Assembly (NCBI GenBank): GCA_934247935.1
Contig: CAKQKE010000011.1
Coordinates: 5,262 to 69,261 of the forward strand
Reading direction: 5' to 3'
Origin: an uncultured Clostridia bacterium
GTDB taxonomy: Bacteria > Bacillota > Clostridia > Christensenellales > Borkfalkiaceae
DNA: 64,000 nucleotides
Position 1 is the stretch's first letter; every line of letters begins with the position of its first letter. The notes below the pieces were generated by a model, which did no database searches, was not told the origin of the DNA, and was given only the letters and a program-made list of their open reading frames with translations. This document shows positions 1-8,662 of the stretch, piece by piece. The translations under genes and the position numbers were made by a program.

Positions 1-164
1 GCAATACGTATTGCGTAAACACGGATTTTTTCGTTTTCTGCTATAATATTACAAATTGAAACCAATTAATTATTTGCGTCGACGCAACATTTAAATAATG
101 TTATATATTTGCCGTCAATCAAAAATACCGACATAAAAAGAAAATCACACTCTACGCTTTGCCG

Positions 165-1091
165 TCACATAATTTCTTCTACGGTAAGTTTGTCGTAAAT
201 TTCTTCAAATTTATCTCTGTAAAACAAGTTTGTGCCGGGCGTTGTCACCGCAGCCGTACCCGCCGCCACCGCACACCTTAAAATTTCGTCTTTGCTTGCT
301 CCGTGCTCTATCATGGCGCAAGCCGCCGCCACCATGCAATCGCCCGCGCCCACGGTTGAATTTACCGCTACGTTCGCGCTTTTGCAATAATAACTTTTAC
401 TTCCGTCGGTAAGTATCGCACCGCGTTTACCGAGAGATAATAGCACGTTTTCCGCGCCTTTGTCAATTAAATTATAACAACCGTTTATCATATCGCCGAT
501 TGTTTTGTATTGTTTCATCGTTACTTCTTCAAATTCTCTTAAATTAGGTTTTGCAAGGTACACGCCCTCGTTTAAAGCAAGCAGCAACCTATCCCCCGTA
601 ATGTCTACTACTTTTTTCACCTTTTTGGGAATAACTCTGCACAATTTCGCGTAATAATCGTCTTCGACGCCTTGCGGCAACGAACCGCTCATCACCGCTA
701 TAGAGCAGTCTTTAGAGACGTTTTTTACAAGGTCTATAAGTTCGGCTTGCTTGTCCGCCTTTACAAACTCGCCCTTGTCGTTTATTTCCGTCATCATCGA
801 GCGTTTGTCGATTATTTTATAATTCTCTCTTACGCTGCCTTTATTCCACACAAAGGTGTTTTTGATTCCTTCTCTGTCGAGAGTATGCACGAATTGCCGC
901 CCGTTTTCTTCAAACATAAACCCCGTCGCGAGACAATCGCACGACAATCTCGAAAGCGCAAGCGCAACGTTCATCGCTTTACCCGAATAAGTGGTGATTT
1001 TGTTTTCTATCCTATTCATCTGCCCTACGTTAAGCGTTTGCAATTCAATGGTACAATCGAGACTGGGGTTGGGACAAATCGTTAAAATCAT
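165..1091 (-). CDS. PfkB-family hexose-phosphate kinase (1-phosphofructokinase / tagatose-6-phosphate kinase type)
   Basis: A 308-residue ribokinase-fold sugar kinase that probably phosphorylates fructose-1-phosphate or a related hexose phosphate with ATP in the cytoplasm. The N-terminus (CPNPSLD, residues 6-12) matches the TLNPALD-type opening of FruK/LacC rather than the GEALID opening of fructokinases. SGKAMNVA (about 36-43) stands where the family has GGKGINVA, and TVGAGD near residue 251 supplies the catalytic Asp and anion hole. I start at the ATG at 1091, because AAGGAGA lies 7 bases upstream; a longer reading back to 1142 would run through a hairpin. The gene follows the EF-G-like gene by 67 bp and may be read from its promoter. 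No PTS gene is nearby, so the substrate (fructose-1-P or tagatose-6-P) is open. Family assignment is firm; substrate is inference. Confidence 0.85.
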   Translation of the reverse strand: MILTICPNPSLDCTIELQTLNVGQMNRIENKITTYSGKAMNVALALSRLSCDCLATGFMFEENGRQFVHTLDREGIKNTFVWNKGSVRENYKIIDKRSMMTEINDKGEFVKADKQAELIDLVKNVSKDCSIAVMSGSLPQGVEDDYYAKLCRVIPKKVKKVVDITGDRLLLALNEGVYLAKPNLREFEEVTMKQYKTIGDMINGCYNLIDKGAENVLLSLGKRGAILTDGSKSYYCKSANVAVNSTVGAGDCMVAAACAMIEHGASKDEILRCAVAAGTAAVTTPGTNLFYRDKFEEIYDKLTVEEIM

Positions 1092-1112
1092 TGAAATTCT
1101 CCTTTTTACTTT

Positions 1113-1146
1113 ATCAATGACCGATGCAAACGCGTCGGTCATTGAT
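1113..1146. other. Intergenic hairpin between the EF-G-like gene and the PfkB kinase
   Basis: Arms ATCAATGACCGATGC (1113-1127) and GCGTCGGTCATTGAT (1132-1146) pair with one mismatch or wobble around a 4-base loop. No T-run follows on the minus strand, so it is not a standard terminator. It may be an RNA-processing or stability element inside a two-gene transcript. Confidence 0.5.
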
Positions 1147-1158
1147 GAGTTGTTATAT

Positions 1159-3204
1159 TTACTTTTTGCTGTTTGCTACAATTTTTTCCTGAATATTGGC
1201 GGGCACTTCTTCATAACGCACGAATTGCACCGAATATTTACCTCTGCCTTGAGTCATGCTTCTTAAATCGGTTGCATAACGCATTATTTCCGCTTGCGGC
1301 GCTTCAGCCGTAACGATTGCCTTTCCGTCAACGACGTCTGTGCCGATAATTCTGCCGCGGCGTTTGTTCATATCTCCCATCACGTCACCCATAAATCCTT
1401 CCGGTACGACGATTTCAAGTTGCATAATCGGCTCTAAAATGCACGGCGAAGCGTTGGGAATACCCGCCTGATAAGCGAGTTTTGCCGCCGAAACGAATGC
1501 TATTTCCTTAGAATCTACGGGGTGATAACTTCCGTCGTAAACCGTACACTTGAGATTGACCATGGGATAACCGGCAAGCACGCCCTCTTTAGCCGCCTCT
1601 CTCAATCCCGAGTCTACCGCGGGAATAAAGTTATTGGGTATCGCGCCGCCGACAACTTCGTCGACGAACTCGTAAACGCCGTCTTCCGCGCCCGGCTCGA
1701 ACCTGACTTTACAATGTCCGTATTGACCTGCGCCGCCCGTTTGTTTTTTATGTTTTCCTTCCGCTTCCGCTCTCTTACGTATAGTTTCTCTATAAGCAAC
1801 CTTGGGCGGATTCAACACCGCTTCGCAGCCGAACTTACTCTTGAGTTTTTTACAAATAAGCGCAAGTTGCATTTCTCCCACGCCCGAAAGCATCGTTTCG
1901 CCCGTTTCGGGGTTTTGCGAAACCTTAAACGAAATATCTTCGTCCATCAACTTTTTAAGTCCGTCGAAAAGTTTGTCTATATCTTCTTTTTTGTTTACCG
2001 AAATTGCCATCGAATAAACAAGCGCGGGTATTTCGACGGGTTTAAACGTAATAGCCGTGCCCTGACACAACACGTCACCCGTGGAAACGTTGTTGAGTTT
2101 TGCAAGCGCGCCCATATCGCCGGCGACTATTTCGTCGGCTTTGTCTTGTCTTCTGCCTCTTATAAAATACAACGCCGAAATCTTTTCCTGCGTGCCTTTA
2201 GTGGCGTTGTTAAGCGTCATATCCGGCTTTAAAGTACCGCTCATCACCTTGATGAAATTGAGTTTCCCGATAAACGGGTCAACCACCGTTTTGAACACTT
2301 TTACGATAACCGTATCGCCCGAATTGGGTCTGACGGTGATTTTTTCGCCGCCCGGAGTAACGCCCGTTCTGCCGCCTCTGTCGATGGGGCTTGGCAGCGT
2401 TGAAATGATTTTATCCATCAGGTTGAGTACGCCGTGATTTTTAAGCGCGCTGCCGCCGAGTACGGTAATAGTCGAGCAACTGCCTATACCTATCTTGATT
2501 CCCTTTTCAATCTCTTCTCCCGTGAGCGGTGTACCCTCGAGGAACTTTTCAAGCAAGTCTTCGTCGTTTTCGGCAGCCGCCTCGGAAAGAGCCATGTGCG
2601 CTTCTTCGTAATCGTTTAATAAATTTGCCGGAATTTCGCTTTCGTTGTTTTCCCAGTCGCAACACACACCGTAAGCAACTTTGACAAATCCTTTCATTTT
2701 GTCGTCTATCATATTGGGAATAATCATCGGCGCGATTTTGTTGCCGTATTTTTCCTTGATCGCCGCAACCGTACGCAAATAATTGCTGTTGTCTTTATCG
2801 AGTCCGTTTATAAAAAGTATTGCGGGGATTTTTCTTAAAAAACAATAATCTATCGCCTTTTCCGTGCCGACGGTAAGCGTGCCGCTGCCGCCCGTGACGA
2901 TAATGGCGCAATCCGCCGCGTCGAGCGCAAGATTCATTTCACATTCAAAATCAAAAAAGCCCGGCACGTCGATAACGTTGAATTTATAGCCCTTGTACGT
3001 TCCGTATGCCATCGAGAGACTTATTGACGATTTTCTCGCGATTTCTTCGGGGTCGTAGTCGGTTACGGTGTTTCCGTCGTCGACTTTACCCTGTCTGTCC
3101 GTAACTTGCATATTATATAAAATCGCTTCGGCAAGGGTAGTTTTACCCTCTCCGCTGTGTCCGATAAGTGCAACGTTTCTGATTTTGTCTGCTTGAATAC
3201 TCAT
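1159..3204 (-). CDS. EF-G-like translational GTPase (FusA paralogue)
   Basis: This 681-residue protein has the full five-domain layout of elongation factor G but belongs to the divergent EF-G-like group. The P-loop is GHSGEGKT (15-22) rather than the AHIDAGKT of true EF-G, the G3 box is DVPGF rather than DTPGH, and the G4 box reads NGLD instead of NKxD. Domain IV and V sequence (GGAGQYGHCKVRFEP, GFMGDVMGD) is well conserved. True EF-G normally sits in the str operon with rpsL, rpsG and tuf; none of these is here, which supports a paralogue. Such proteins are thought to act on ribosomes, but their role is not settled. The start has AAGGATGG upstream, and a strong promoter lies at 3342-3370. 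The PfkB kinase follows on the same strand. Confidence 0.9.
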   Translation of the reverse strand: MSIQADKIRNVALIGHSGEGKTTLAEAILYNMQVTDRQGKVDDGNTVTDYDPEEIARKSSISLSMAYGTYKGYKFNVIDVPGFFDFECEMNLALDAADCAIIVTGGSGTLTVGTEKAIDYCFLRKIPAILFINGLDKDNSNYLRTVAAIKEKYGNKIAPMIIPNMIDDKMKGFVKVAYGVCCDWENNESEIPANLLNDYEEAHMALSEAAAENDEDLLEKFLEGTPLTGEEIEKGIKIGIGSCSTITVLGGSALKNHGVLNLMDKIISTLPSPIDRGGRTGVTPGGEKITVRPNSGDTVIVKVFKTVVDPFIGKLNFIKVMSGTLKPDMTLNNATKGTQEKISALYFIRGRRQDKADEIVAGDMGALAKLNNVSTGDVLCQGTAITFKPVEIPALVYSMAISVNKKEDIDKLFDGLKKLMDEDISFKVSQNPETGETMLSGVGEMQLALICKKLKSKFGCEAVLNPPKVAYRETIRKRAEAEGKHKKQTGGAGQYGHCKVRFEPGAEDGVYEFVDEVVGGAIPNNFIPAVDSGLREAAKEGVLAGYPMVNLKCTVYDGSYHPVDSKEIAFVSAAKLAYQAGIPNASPCILEPIMQLEIVVPEGFMGDVMGDMNKRRGRIIGTDVVDGKAIVTAEAPQAEIMRYATDLRSMTQGRGKYSVQFVRYEEVPANIQEKIVANSKK

Positions 3205-3341
3205 TTTGTTTTTTCCATCCTTATAATATATTTGTCGGCATGCCCGAAATATTTTGAAAAAGTGCCTGTTTTATAACCGATAACGGCATTAAAATCGCGG
3301 ATTTTTCGCAAAAATGCGGAATACGTTTGCCCTACATATTT

Positions 3342-3370
3342 ATTATAATATGACAAAACTTTCTCTTCAA
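3342..3370 (-). promoter_or_regulatory. Promoter of the EF-G-like gene
   Basis: On the minus strand TTGAAG (3365-3370) and TATAAT (3342-3347) are separated by 17 bp. This predicts a leader of about 130 nt before the ATG at 3204. The rest of the 3205-3543 gap shows no other gene. Confidence 0.6.
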
Positions 3371-3543
3371 TACCAAAAACGTTTTTTGTGCAAGTTGTAT
3401 ATTTATTTAGTGCGTTTTGACATATATTTAAACGCCAAATTTAAACGGCAATTTTTTAATCGAACAATAAAACCGCCTTATTTTACAATTCTTTTACCGT
3501 TATTTTGTTATTCGGTCGGTTGCTCGGCTTACCACTCGCCCGA

Positions 3544-5043
3544 TTACTCGGTAATTTGTTCTGTCGACTGCTCGTCTGTCTTAACTTCGTTTTGCGTTTC
3601 TTTCGTTGCCGCAGACTCGCCTAAGTTGCACTGTTTTTCAAGTTCGTCGATTTCTTTAAGCATGCTTATTTGAAGTGGCACAGCAAGCACGAACGTCAAA
3701 AAGTCCGCCACCGTTTGCGCCCACAACACGCCTTGCATTTTAAAAACCGCGCCTAAAATAAACACTGCCGGTATAAACATTATACCCTGTCTCGAAATTG
3801 CCAGAAGCGTTGCTTTTACCACCTTGCCTATGTTTTGCATCATCATATTGGACACTGTTATCCACACTGTGAATATAAACGAGAAACTTTGATATCTGAA
3901 ACCCTTTCTCGCAAAATCCAAAGCGTCTTTATCGACGTTGAACACGCTTATAATCTGTCTGTTGAGCACGTTGCTTACAATCACCATAAACACGGCGAAA
4001 ATTGCGCTTATTTTAACCGTATACCAAAACGCCTCTTTCACTCTTTTGTATTTGCCCGCACCATAATTGAAACCGCAAACGGGCTGAAAACCTTGACCGC
4101 ACCCTATGATTACCGCATTGCCGAAAAACATTATTTTCGACACTATGCCAAGCGCGGCGATTGCCGAAGTGGCGTAAACCGAAGGATTGGCTACGTTCGA
4201 CGCATATGCCGCCATTTTAGCCGCATACGAAAGACAAACGTTGGCTATGCTGGAAATACTTTGTCTGCCGAGCGACGGCAAACCGTTTTTGAAAATTTCG
4301 ACGAAATAAAACTTTTTAAACTGAAATTTACCGAAAACAAGCCTGATATTGTCTCCCTTGCCGACGAAAATCAAAAGCAAAACAAAACTTATTATTTGAC
4401 TTATTACGGTAGCGAGTCCCGCGCCCGTGACGCCCATGTTTAACACCATTATAAACAGCGGATCAAGCGCAACGTTGATTACCGCTCCCGTGACAATGCC
4501 CACCATTGCGCTGCTTGCGCTGCCTTGAAAACGCAGTTGATTGTTTAAAACGAGCGAACTCGTCATAAACGGCACGCCGATAAGTATCATTCGCAAATAT
4601 TGCACGGCGTAAGGCAAGATTTCTTTTGTAGACCCCATGAGTTTTGCAAGCGGCTCGGTCGCGCAATAACCGATAATCATTAAAATTAATCCCACGGCAA
4701 AAGCCGAAACAAAACCCGTCGCCGCCATTTTTTCAGCCTCGTCTTTATTTCCGTTGCCAAGTTGGTGCGAAATGTAATTTCCCGAACCGTGTCCGAAGAA
4801 ATACCCGAGTGCCTGCACTATCGCCATAAACGAAAAAATTACGCTTACCGCGCCCGTCGCGCTTGTGGTCGCTCCCGTTTCGCCCGTTTGAATTTTCCCA
4901 ACGAAATATGTGTCCGCCAAATTGTAAAAAGTGGTGACCAGCATACTCAATATGGTGGGAAGTGCAAGTTTTAATATCAATTTATTTACCGACTCGGTTG
5001 TCATTACCGTCCGTTTGTCTTTAATTATCGTCTTGTTTTTCAA
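3544..5043 (-). CDS. MATE-family multidrug/cation antiporter
   Basis: A 499-residue inner-membrane protein with the twelve-helix pattern of MATE exporters (NorM/DinF type), which expel drugs or metabolites using Na+ or H+ gradients. The opening helix (LALPTILSMLVTTFYNLADTY) and the later PVCGFNYGAGKYKRVKEAFW segment, the second-half counterpart, are typical. The start at 5043 is a TTG with AGGA about 10 bases upstream; an ATG 13 codons in (MTTESVNKL) is the alternative. The C-terminus carries a long acidic Glu/Thr-rich tail after the last helix. It is monocistronic, with its own promoter near 5202-5230. Substrate unknown. Confidence 0.88.
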   Translation of the reverse strand: MKNKTIIKDKRTVMTTESVNKLILKLALPTILSMLVTTFYNLADTYFVGKIQTGETGATTSATGAVSVIFSFMAIVQALGYFFGHGSGNYISHQLGNGNKDEAEKMAATGFVSAFAVGLILMIIGYCATEPLAKLMGSTKEILPYAVQYLRMILIGVPFMTSSLVLNNQLRFQGSASSAMVGIVTGAVINVALDPLFIMVLNMGVTGAGLATVISQIISFVLLLIFVGKGDNIRLVFGKFQFKKFYFVEIFKNGLPSLGRQSISSIANVCLSYAAKMAAYASNVANPSVYATSAIAALGIVSKIMFFGNAVIIGCGQGFQPVCGFNYGAGKYKRVKEAFWYTVKISAIFAVFMVIVSNVLNRQIISVFNVDKDALDFARKGFRYQSFSFIFTVWITVSNMMMQNIGKVVKATLLAISRQGIMFIPAVFILGAVFKMQGVLWAQTVADFLTFVLAVPLQISMLKEIDELEKQCNLGESAATKETQNEVKTDEQSTEQITE

Positions 5044-5199
5044 AATCTTTGTCCTGAATGTTTTTTGTTTGTTATGTCTTGCTGTTTTGTGTTTTTAATC
5101 GCTTTAACATGTTGTTTATTTTATTACTCAAAGCACGTCGTTATATAATTTTGCCGCATATGCAAAACGTTCGCCGCGATTACAAACATTAAACCTTTA

Positions 5200-5230
5200 A
5201 TTATATAACATTATATTTTAAAAAAGTCAA
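5200..5230 (-). promoter_or_regulatory. Probable promoter of the first MATE gene
   Basis: On the minus strand TTGACT (5225-5230) is followed 17 bp later by TATATA, overlapping a TATAAT at 19 bp (5200-5205). It gives a leader of about 150 nt. The gap 5044-5575 otherwise holds only this promoter and the MITE-like element. Confidence 0.5.
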
Positions 5231-5461
5231 TTAAATTACCTCATTGCCGCCGTAAAAACATTTAAAATTTTACGGCTTAATATTCCGCCGTTTGCGCCGC
5301 GATATACGCCGCTTTTATATTTCACGGCAAAATTTTATATATTTATGCGATGATTATTACGTTTTCGATAATAATCCGGCACGATTAAAGCAAACGAAAA
5401 CGACTTGCAAATTTTTTGTTGCAAGCCGTTTTCAATCGGATATTTTGTTTCTATAAAAACG

Positions 5462-5567
5462 TACGTATTTCAAATCTTGGTAGAACAAACCGCAAATACG
5501 ACACAGTTTTATCGTTTTCTGCATATTCTTGCGGCACGTAGTGTTCTAATGGGGTTTGAAATACGTA
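5462..5567. mobile_element. MITE-like element, short copy (106 bp)
   Basis: The ends TACGTATTTCAAA (5462-5474) and TTTGAAATACGTA (5555-5567) are perfect 13-bp inverted repeats, with further matches inside (TTGGTAGAACA against TGTTCTAATGGGG). A longer copy with the same left 80 bp and right 24 bp lies at 44649-44909. There is no coding capacity, so it would need a transposase elsewhere. It sits 8 bp from the stop codon of the P-type ATPase gene and may now act as its 3' end. Confidence 0.7.
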
Positions 5568-5575
5568 TATGAAAT

Positions 5576-7435
5576 TTATTTACTTTGTTTTTTCTCTTTA
5601 AGTCTTAATCCTGTACGCATAGCGTTTAAAATAGCAAGCACTGCAACGCCGACGTCCGCAAACAACGCAAGCCACATACTTGCAAGACCGAATGCGCTTA
5701 AAATAAGTACGCCGAATTTAACCGCAAGGGCAAAAATAATGTTTTCTTTTACTATTCTTACGGTAATCATCGAAATCTTTTTAATAATCGAAAGCGAGCG
5801 TATGTTGTCGTACATAAACACGACGTCTGCGGCTTCTATCGCCGCGTCGCTGCCGACGCCTCCCATTGCGATACCCACGTCAGCCCTCGTAAGGACGGGC
5901 GCGTCGTTTATGCCGTCGCCCACGTACACTACGACGTCTTCCGGCTTTTTATTGGCAATGATGTTTTCGACTTCTTGCACCTTGTTTTCGGGCAAAAGCG
6001 AACTCTTATACTCATCGAGCCCCACTTCGGTCGCCACGCTTTCAGCAACGCTTTCGCAGTCGCCCGTAAGCATAAACGTTTTGCCGCCCAACGCCTTGAT
6101 ATCGGCAATGGTTTGTTTGGCGTCATCTCTTATCTTATCTCCGACGACTATCGTGCCGACATATTTACCGTTTTCGGCAACGTAAACGTGCGTACCTACG
6201 GTAGAATCTTCTTCGACTTCTATGCCGAATTCATCCATCAATTTTTCGTTTCCGCAAAGCAATACTCTGCCGTTTTTTTCGGCTTTAATGCCCTTTCCGC
6301 TTATTTCGGTGACAGCATATCCGCTTTCGATATTTTCACATTCTTTTAATATGCTTTGAGCGATAGGGTGTGTAGAACCGCTTTCACAAATGCCCGCAAT
6401 TTTAAGTATTTCTGTCTTGTTTACAGCAGGCGTTATCTCCAAAACGTACAATTTACCTTCGGTGAGCGTACCCGTTTTGTCAAATGCGTAAATGTTTGCT
6501 TTGCTTAATTGTTCTATATAACTGCTGCCCTTTACAAGTATGCCGTAACGCGACGCATTGCCTATTCCGCCGAAGAAACCGAGCGGTATGCTGATAACCA
6601 ATGCGCAAGGACAAGACACAACCAAAAACGTCAACGCCCTATAAAGCCAATCTGTCCAATGCCCCGTTATAATCGAGGGAATGATAAAAAGCAAAACCGC
6701 GCCGCCGACAACCGCGGGAGTGTAAATACGTGCGAATTTAGTGATGAAATTTTCGGCTTTTGCCTTTTTAGCCGACGCACTTTCTACAAGTTGAAGCACT
6801 TTTGCGACTGCGCTGTCCGTATATAATTTTTTAGCGCGAAGCGTAAGCATTCCGCTTTTATTGATTGCACCGCCGCTTACCATATCGCCTTCTTTGACGT
6901 AAACGGGCATACTTTCGCCCGTCAGGAACGAAGTATCGATATAACTTTCGCCGCTTATCACTTCGCAGTCTACGGGGATTTTTTCGCCCGGTTTTACAAG
7001 CAAAACGTCATCCAACTTGACTTCTTCGGGAAATACGGTCTTCTCAATCCCGTCAACGACAAGGCGTGCCGTCTCCGGGCGGATATCCATCATTTTAGCA
7101 ATCGAACCTCTCGACTTGCCCACCGCGAACGCCTCGAACCAGTCGCCGACAAGGTAAAACAAAATTACGCTTACGCTTTCGAGATAATCTCCTATCGCAA
7201 ACGCGCCGACAGACGCGATTGTCATCAAAAAGTTTTCGTCAAGCATCTGAAGGTGAATTACCCCCAAAAACGCTTTTCTCAGCACCGGGTAAGCGCAAAA
7301 CACGTACACGCACCCGAAAATTATTATTTCGGCGGTTTTACCCAAATCGAATATGCGGGTAATTATAACCGCCAACGCGAATACTATAAAGTCCGCTATC
7401 AAAAGATATAATTTCTTTTTCAGTTTTTTGCTCAT
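5576..7435 (-). CDS. cadA: Heavy-metal-translocating P1B-type ATPase (Cd/Zn/Co class)
   Basis: A membrane pump of about 619 residues that exports divalent soft-metal ions using ATP. It shows the CPC metal-site motif in SCPCALVISIP, the phosphorylation loop DKTGTLTEG, the P1B-specific HP motif in GSTHPIAQS, and the hinge GDGINDAPVL. The segment MDIRPETARLVVDG is typical of ZntA/CadA pumps. There is no N-terminal HMA domain; that domain is a separate protein encoded just upstream (7524-7745). The ATG at 7435 gives MSKKLKKK; a TTG at 7444 preceded by GGGG is an alternative. It is last in the order arsR, HMA, ATPase and is presumably released from repression when metal binds the ArsR protein. Cd/Zn/Pb specificity is inferred from the CPC motif and the neighbours. 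Confidence 0.92.
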   Translation of the reverse strand: MSKKLKKKLYLLIADFIVFALAVIITRIFDLGKTAEIIIFGCVYVFCAYPVLRKAFLGVIHLQMLDENFLMTIASVGAFAIGDYLESVSVILFYLVGDWFEAFAVGKSRGSIAKMMDIRPETARLVVDGIEKTVFPEEVKLDDVLLVKPGEKIPVDCEVISGESYIDTSFLTGESMPVYVKEGDMVSGGAINKSGMLTLRAKKLYTDSAVAKVLQLVESASAKKAKAENFITKFARIYTPAVVGGAVLLFIIPSIITGHWTDWLYRALTFLVVSCPCALVISIPLGFFGGIGNASRYGILVKGSSYIEQLSKANIYAFDKTGTLTEGKLYVLEITPAVNKTEILKIAGICESGSTHPIAQSILKECENIESGYAVTEISGKGIKAEKNGRVLLCGNEKLMDEFGIEVEEDSTVGTHVYVAENGKYVGTIVVGDKIRDDAKQTIADIKALGGKTFMLTGDCESVAESVATEVGLDEYKSSLLPENKVQEVENIIANKKPEDVVVYVGDGINDAPVLTRADVGIAMGGVGSDAAIEAADVVFMYDNIRSLSIIKKISMITVRIVKENIIFALAVKFGVLILSAFGLASMWLALFADVGVAVLAILNAMRTGLRLKEKKQSK

Positions 7436-7523
7436 AATCGACAATAAACCCCAAATATTATTTCATAATTTAAATTAATAAGTGTATTTTACGACTTAAA
7501 ATATATATGTTCGGCACGAAATT

Positions 7524-7745
7524 TTATAAACCTAAAATTGTGCAGTCGGGCTCGACTTTCTTTACGCACTTTGCAACCGCTTTCATTATTTTATCGAAAT
7601 TTTCATCGGCGGCGTCGATGTACATTTTTTGAGTGAGAAAATCCACTCTGACTTCGTTGATACCGTCCAACTTGCAGATAGCGTCTTGCATTTTCATTGC
7701 GCAATTAGCGCAGTCGAGGTCTTCTAAATTGTAAATCTTTTTCAT
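7524..7745 (-). CDS. HMA-domain metal chaperone, free-standing
   Basis: A 73-residue ferredoxin-like HMA domain. The metal-binding pair is in LDCANCAMKM (residues 9-18, C-A-N-C), and the rest (INEVRVDFLTQKMYIDA) fits the beta-alpha-beta pattern. The DCANCA form is typical of the HMA domains fused to Cd/Zn ATPases; here it is a separate protein that probably hands metal to the ATPase encoded 80 bp downstream. AAGGAGAT lies 8 bases before the ATG. Confidence 0.9.
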   Translation of the reverse strand: MKKIYNLEDLDCANCAMKMQDAICKLDGINEVRVDFLTQKMYIDAADENFDKIMKAVAKCVKKVEPDCTILGL

Positions 7746-7894
7746 AATAAAATCTCCTTATGTGTTTATATATTTTTAAAATTTTTTACTTTTTAAATCT
7801 TTAATCGCTCGCTTTGTAGCGAACTTGCTCGGCTTTGTGCAAACGTTTGGTTTGACACGAACTTGTTTTGTCTCAAACTATCCCGCTTTACCGT

Positions 7895-8308
7895 TTAATC
7901 TTCTTCGGTCAGATGTTTTAAAGCCGTTTGATATATCTGATAAATATGGTCGTCGTCAAGCGAATAAAAAACTTCTTTACCCACTCTCCTCGCTTTGACG
8001 ATATTAGTTTGTCTTAAAATTCTTAATTGATGCGAAACGGCTGATTTCGTCATCGAAAGCACTGCGCAAATATCGCAGACACACAACTCCGCTTCAAACA
8101 ACGCCGAAATTATTTTAGTCCTCGTCGAATCGCCGAAAACCTTAAACAGTTCCGCCAAGTCGTAAATGGTATCCTCGTCGGGCATGGCGTTTTTTACCGC
8201 ACCCACCGTTTTTTTATGAACGTGTTGCGTTTCGCACACTTCGTTCACCTCTTCGGTTTCGCCGTGCCTGTGATTTATTATCGTAATTTCGCGATTATCG
8301 TTTTTCAT
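7895..8308 (-). CDS. ArsR/SmtB-family metal-responsive repressor
   Basis: A 137-residue winged-helix repressor. The metal-sensing motif ELCVCDICAVL (alpha-3 CxC site) precedes the recognition helix region SKSAVSHQLRIL-like stretch (here MTKSAVSHQLRIL). The N-terminus is rich in His and Cys (NHRHGE, CETQHVH), which resembles the alpha-3N sites of CadC and CmtR-like proteins. Binding of Cd, Zn or Pb should release it from DNA. It heads the operon with the HMA protein and the ATPase, and its own operator overlaps its leader at 8331-8356. GGAGGAG lies immediately before the ATG. Confidence 0.92.
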   Translation of the reverse strand: MKNDNREITIINHRHGETEEVNEVCETQHVHKKTVGAVKNAMPDEDTIYDLAELFKVFGDSTRTKIISALFEAELCVCDICAVLSMTKSAVSHQLRILRQTNIVKARRVGKEVFYSLDDDHIYQIYQTALKHLTEED

Positions 8309-8330
8309 AACTCCTCCGCAATAATTGAAT

Positions 8331-8356
8331 AACAGTTGAACAATTCTTCAACTGTT
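8331..8356. promoter_or_regulatory. ArsR-family operator (perfect 10-bp inverted repeat)
   Basis: AACAGTTGAA (8331-8340), spacer CAATTC, then TTCAACTGTT (8347-8356). Geometry and core (TTGAA-N6-TTCAA) fit SmtB/CadC-type operators. It lies just downstream of the -10 box and upstream of the ArsR start, the expected place for autorepression. Confidence 0.8.
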
Positions 8357-8359
8357 GTC

Positions 8360-8388
8360 AGTATACGCCTTTGTAAATAGTTTGTCAA
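8360..8388 (-). promoter_or_regulatory. Promoter of the metal-efflux operon
   Basis: Minus-strand TTGACA (8383-8388), 17-bp spacer, TATACT (8360-8365). The operator at 8331-8356 covers the transcription start. Confidence 0.82.
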
Positions 8389-8599
8389 CAATTTTTACAA
8401 CAAATTTAAAAAATTTTTCAGACAAAACCCGACGCCTTAAAAACGCATATACACACGCCACGTATGCGCATAGATATTAGTTAATAGGCATAAAATACTA
8501 TATATGCGCACGCGTAACATATATTAATGCGTACCATAGAAGCATTTACTCTTTAAATCGGCATATTTTAACGGTTTAAATCGTTTCGGTATGAAAAAA

Positions 8600-8635
8600 G
8601 CCTGTTTTACAGCATACGTATGTGGTAAAACAGGC
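8600..8635. repeat. TACGTA-centred intergenic hairpin
   Basis: Stem GCCTGTTTTAC (8600-8610) pairs perfectly with GTAAAACAGGC (8625-8635) around CATACGTATG. One of a dispersed family. It lies between the esterase stop and the metal operon promoter, where it may end transcription of the esterase gene; a run of six A precedes it on the plus strand (T on the minus strand). The other sequence in 8389-8599 shows nothing recognisable. Confidence 0.7.
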
Positions 8636-8662
8636 AATATGATAAATTTATAAAACGCAGAA

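Noticed and set aside
165..412. Proline-rich plus-strand reading frame at the left edge
   Set aside because: Shadow of the PfkB kinase gene in another frame; low-complexity product and no ribosome site.
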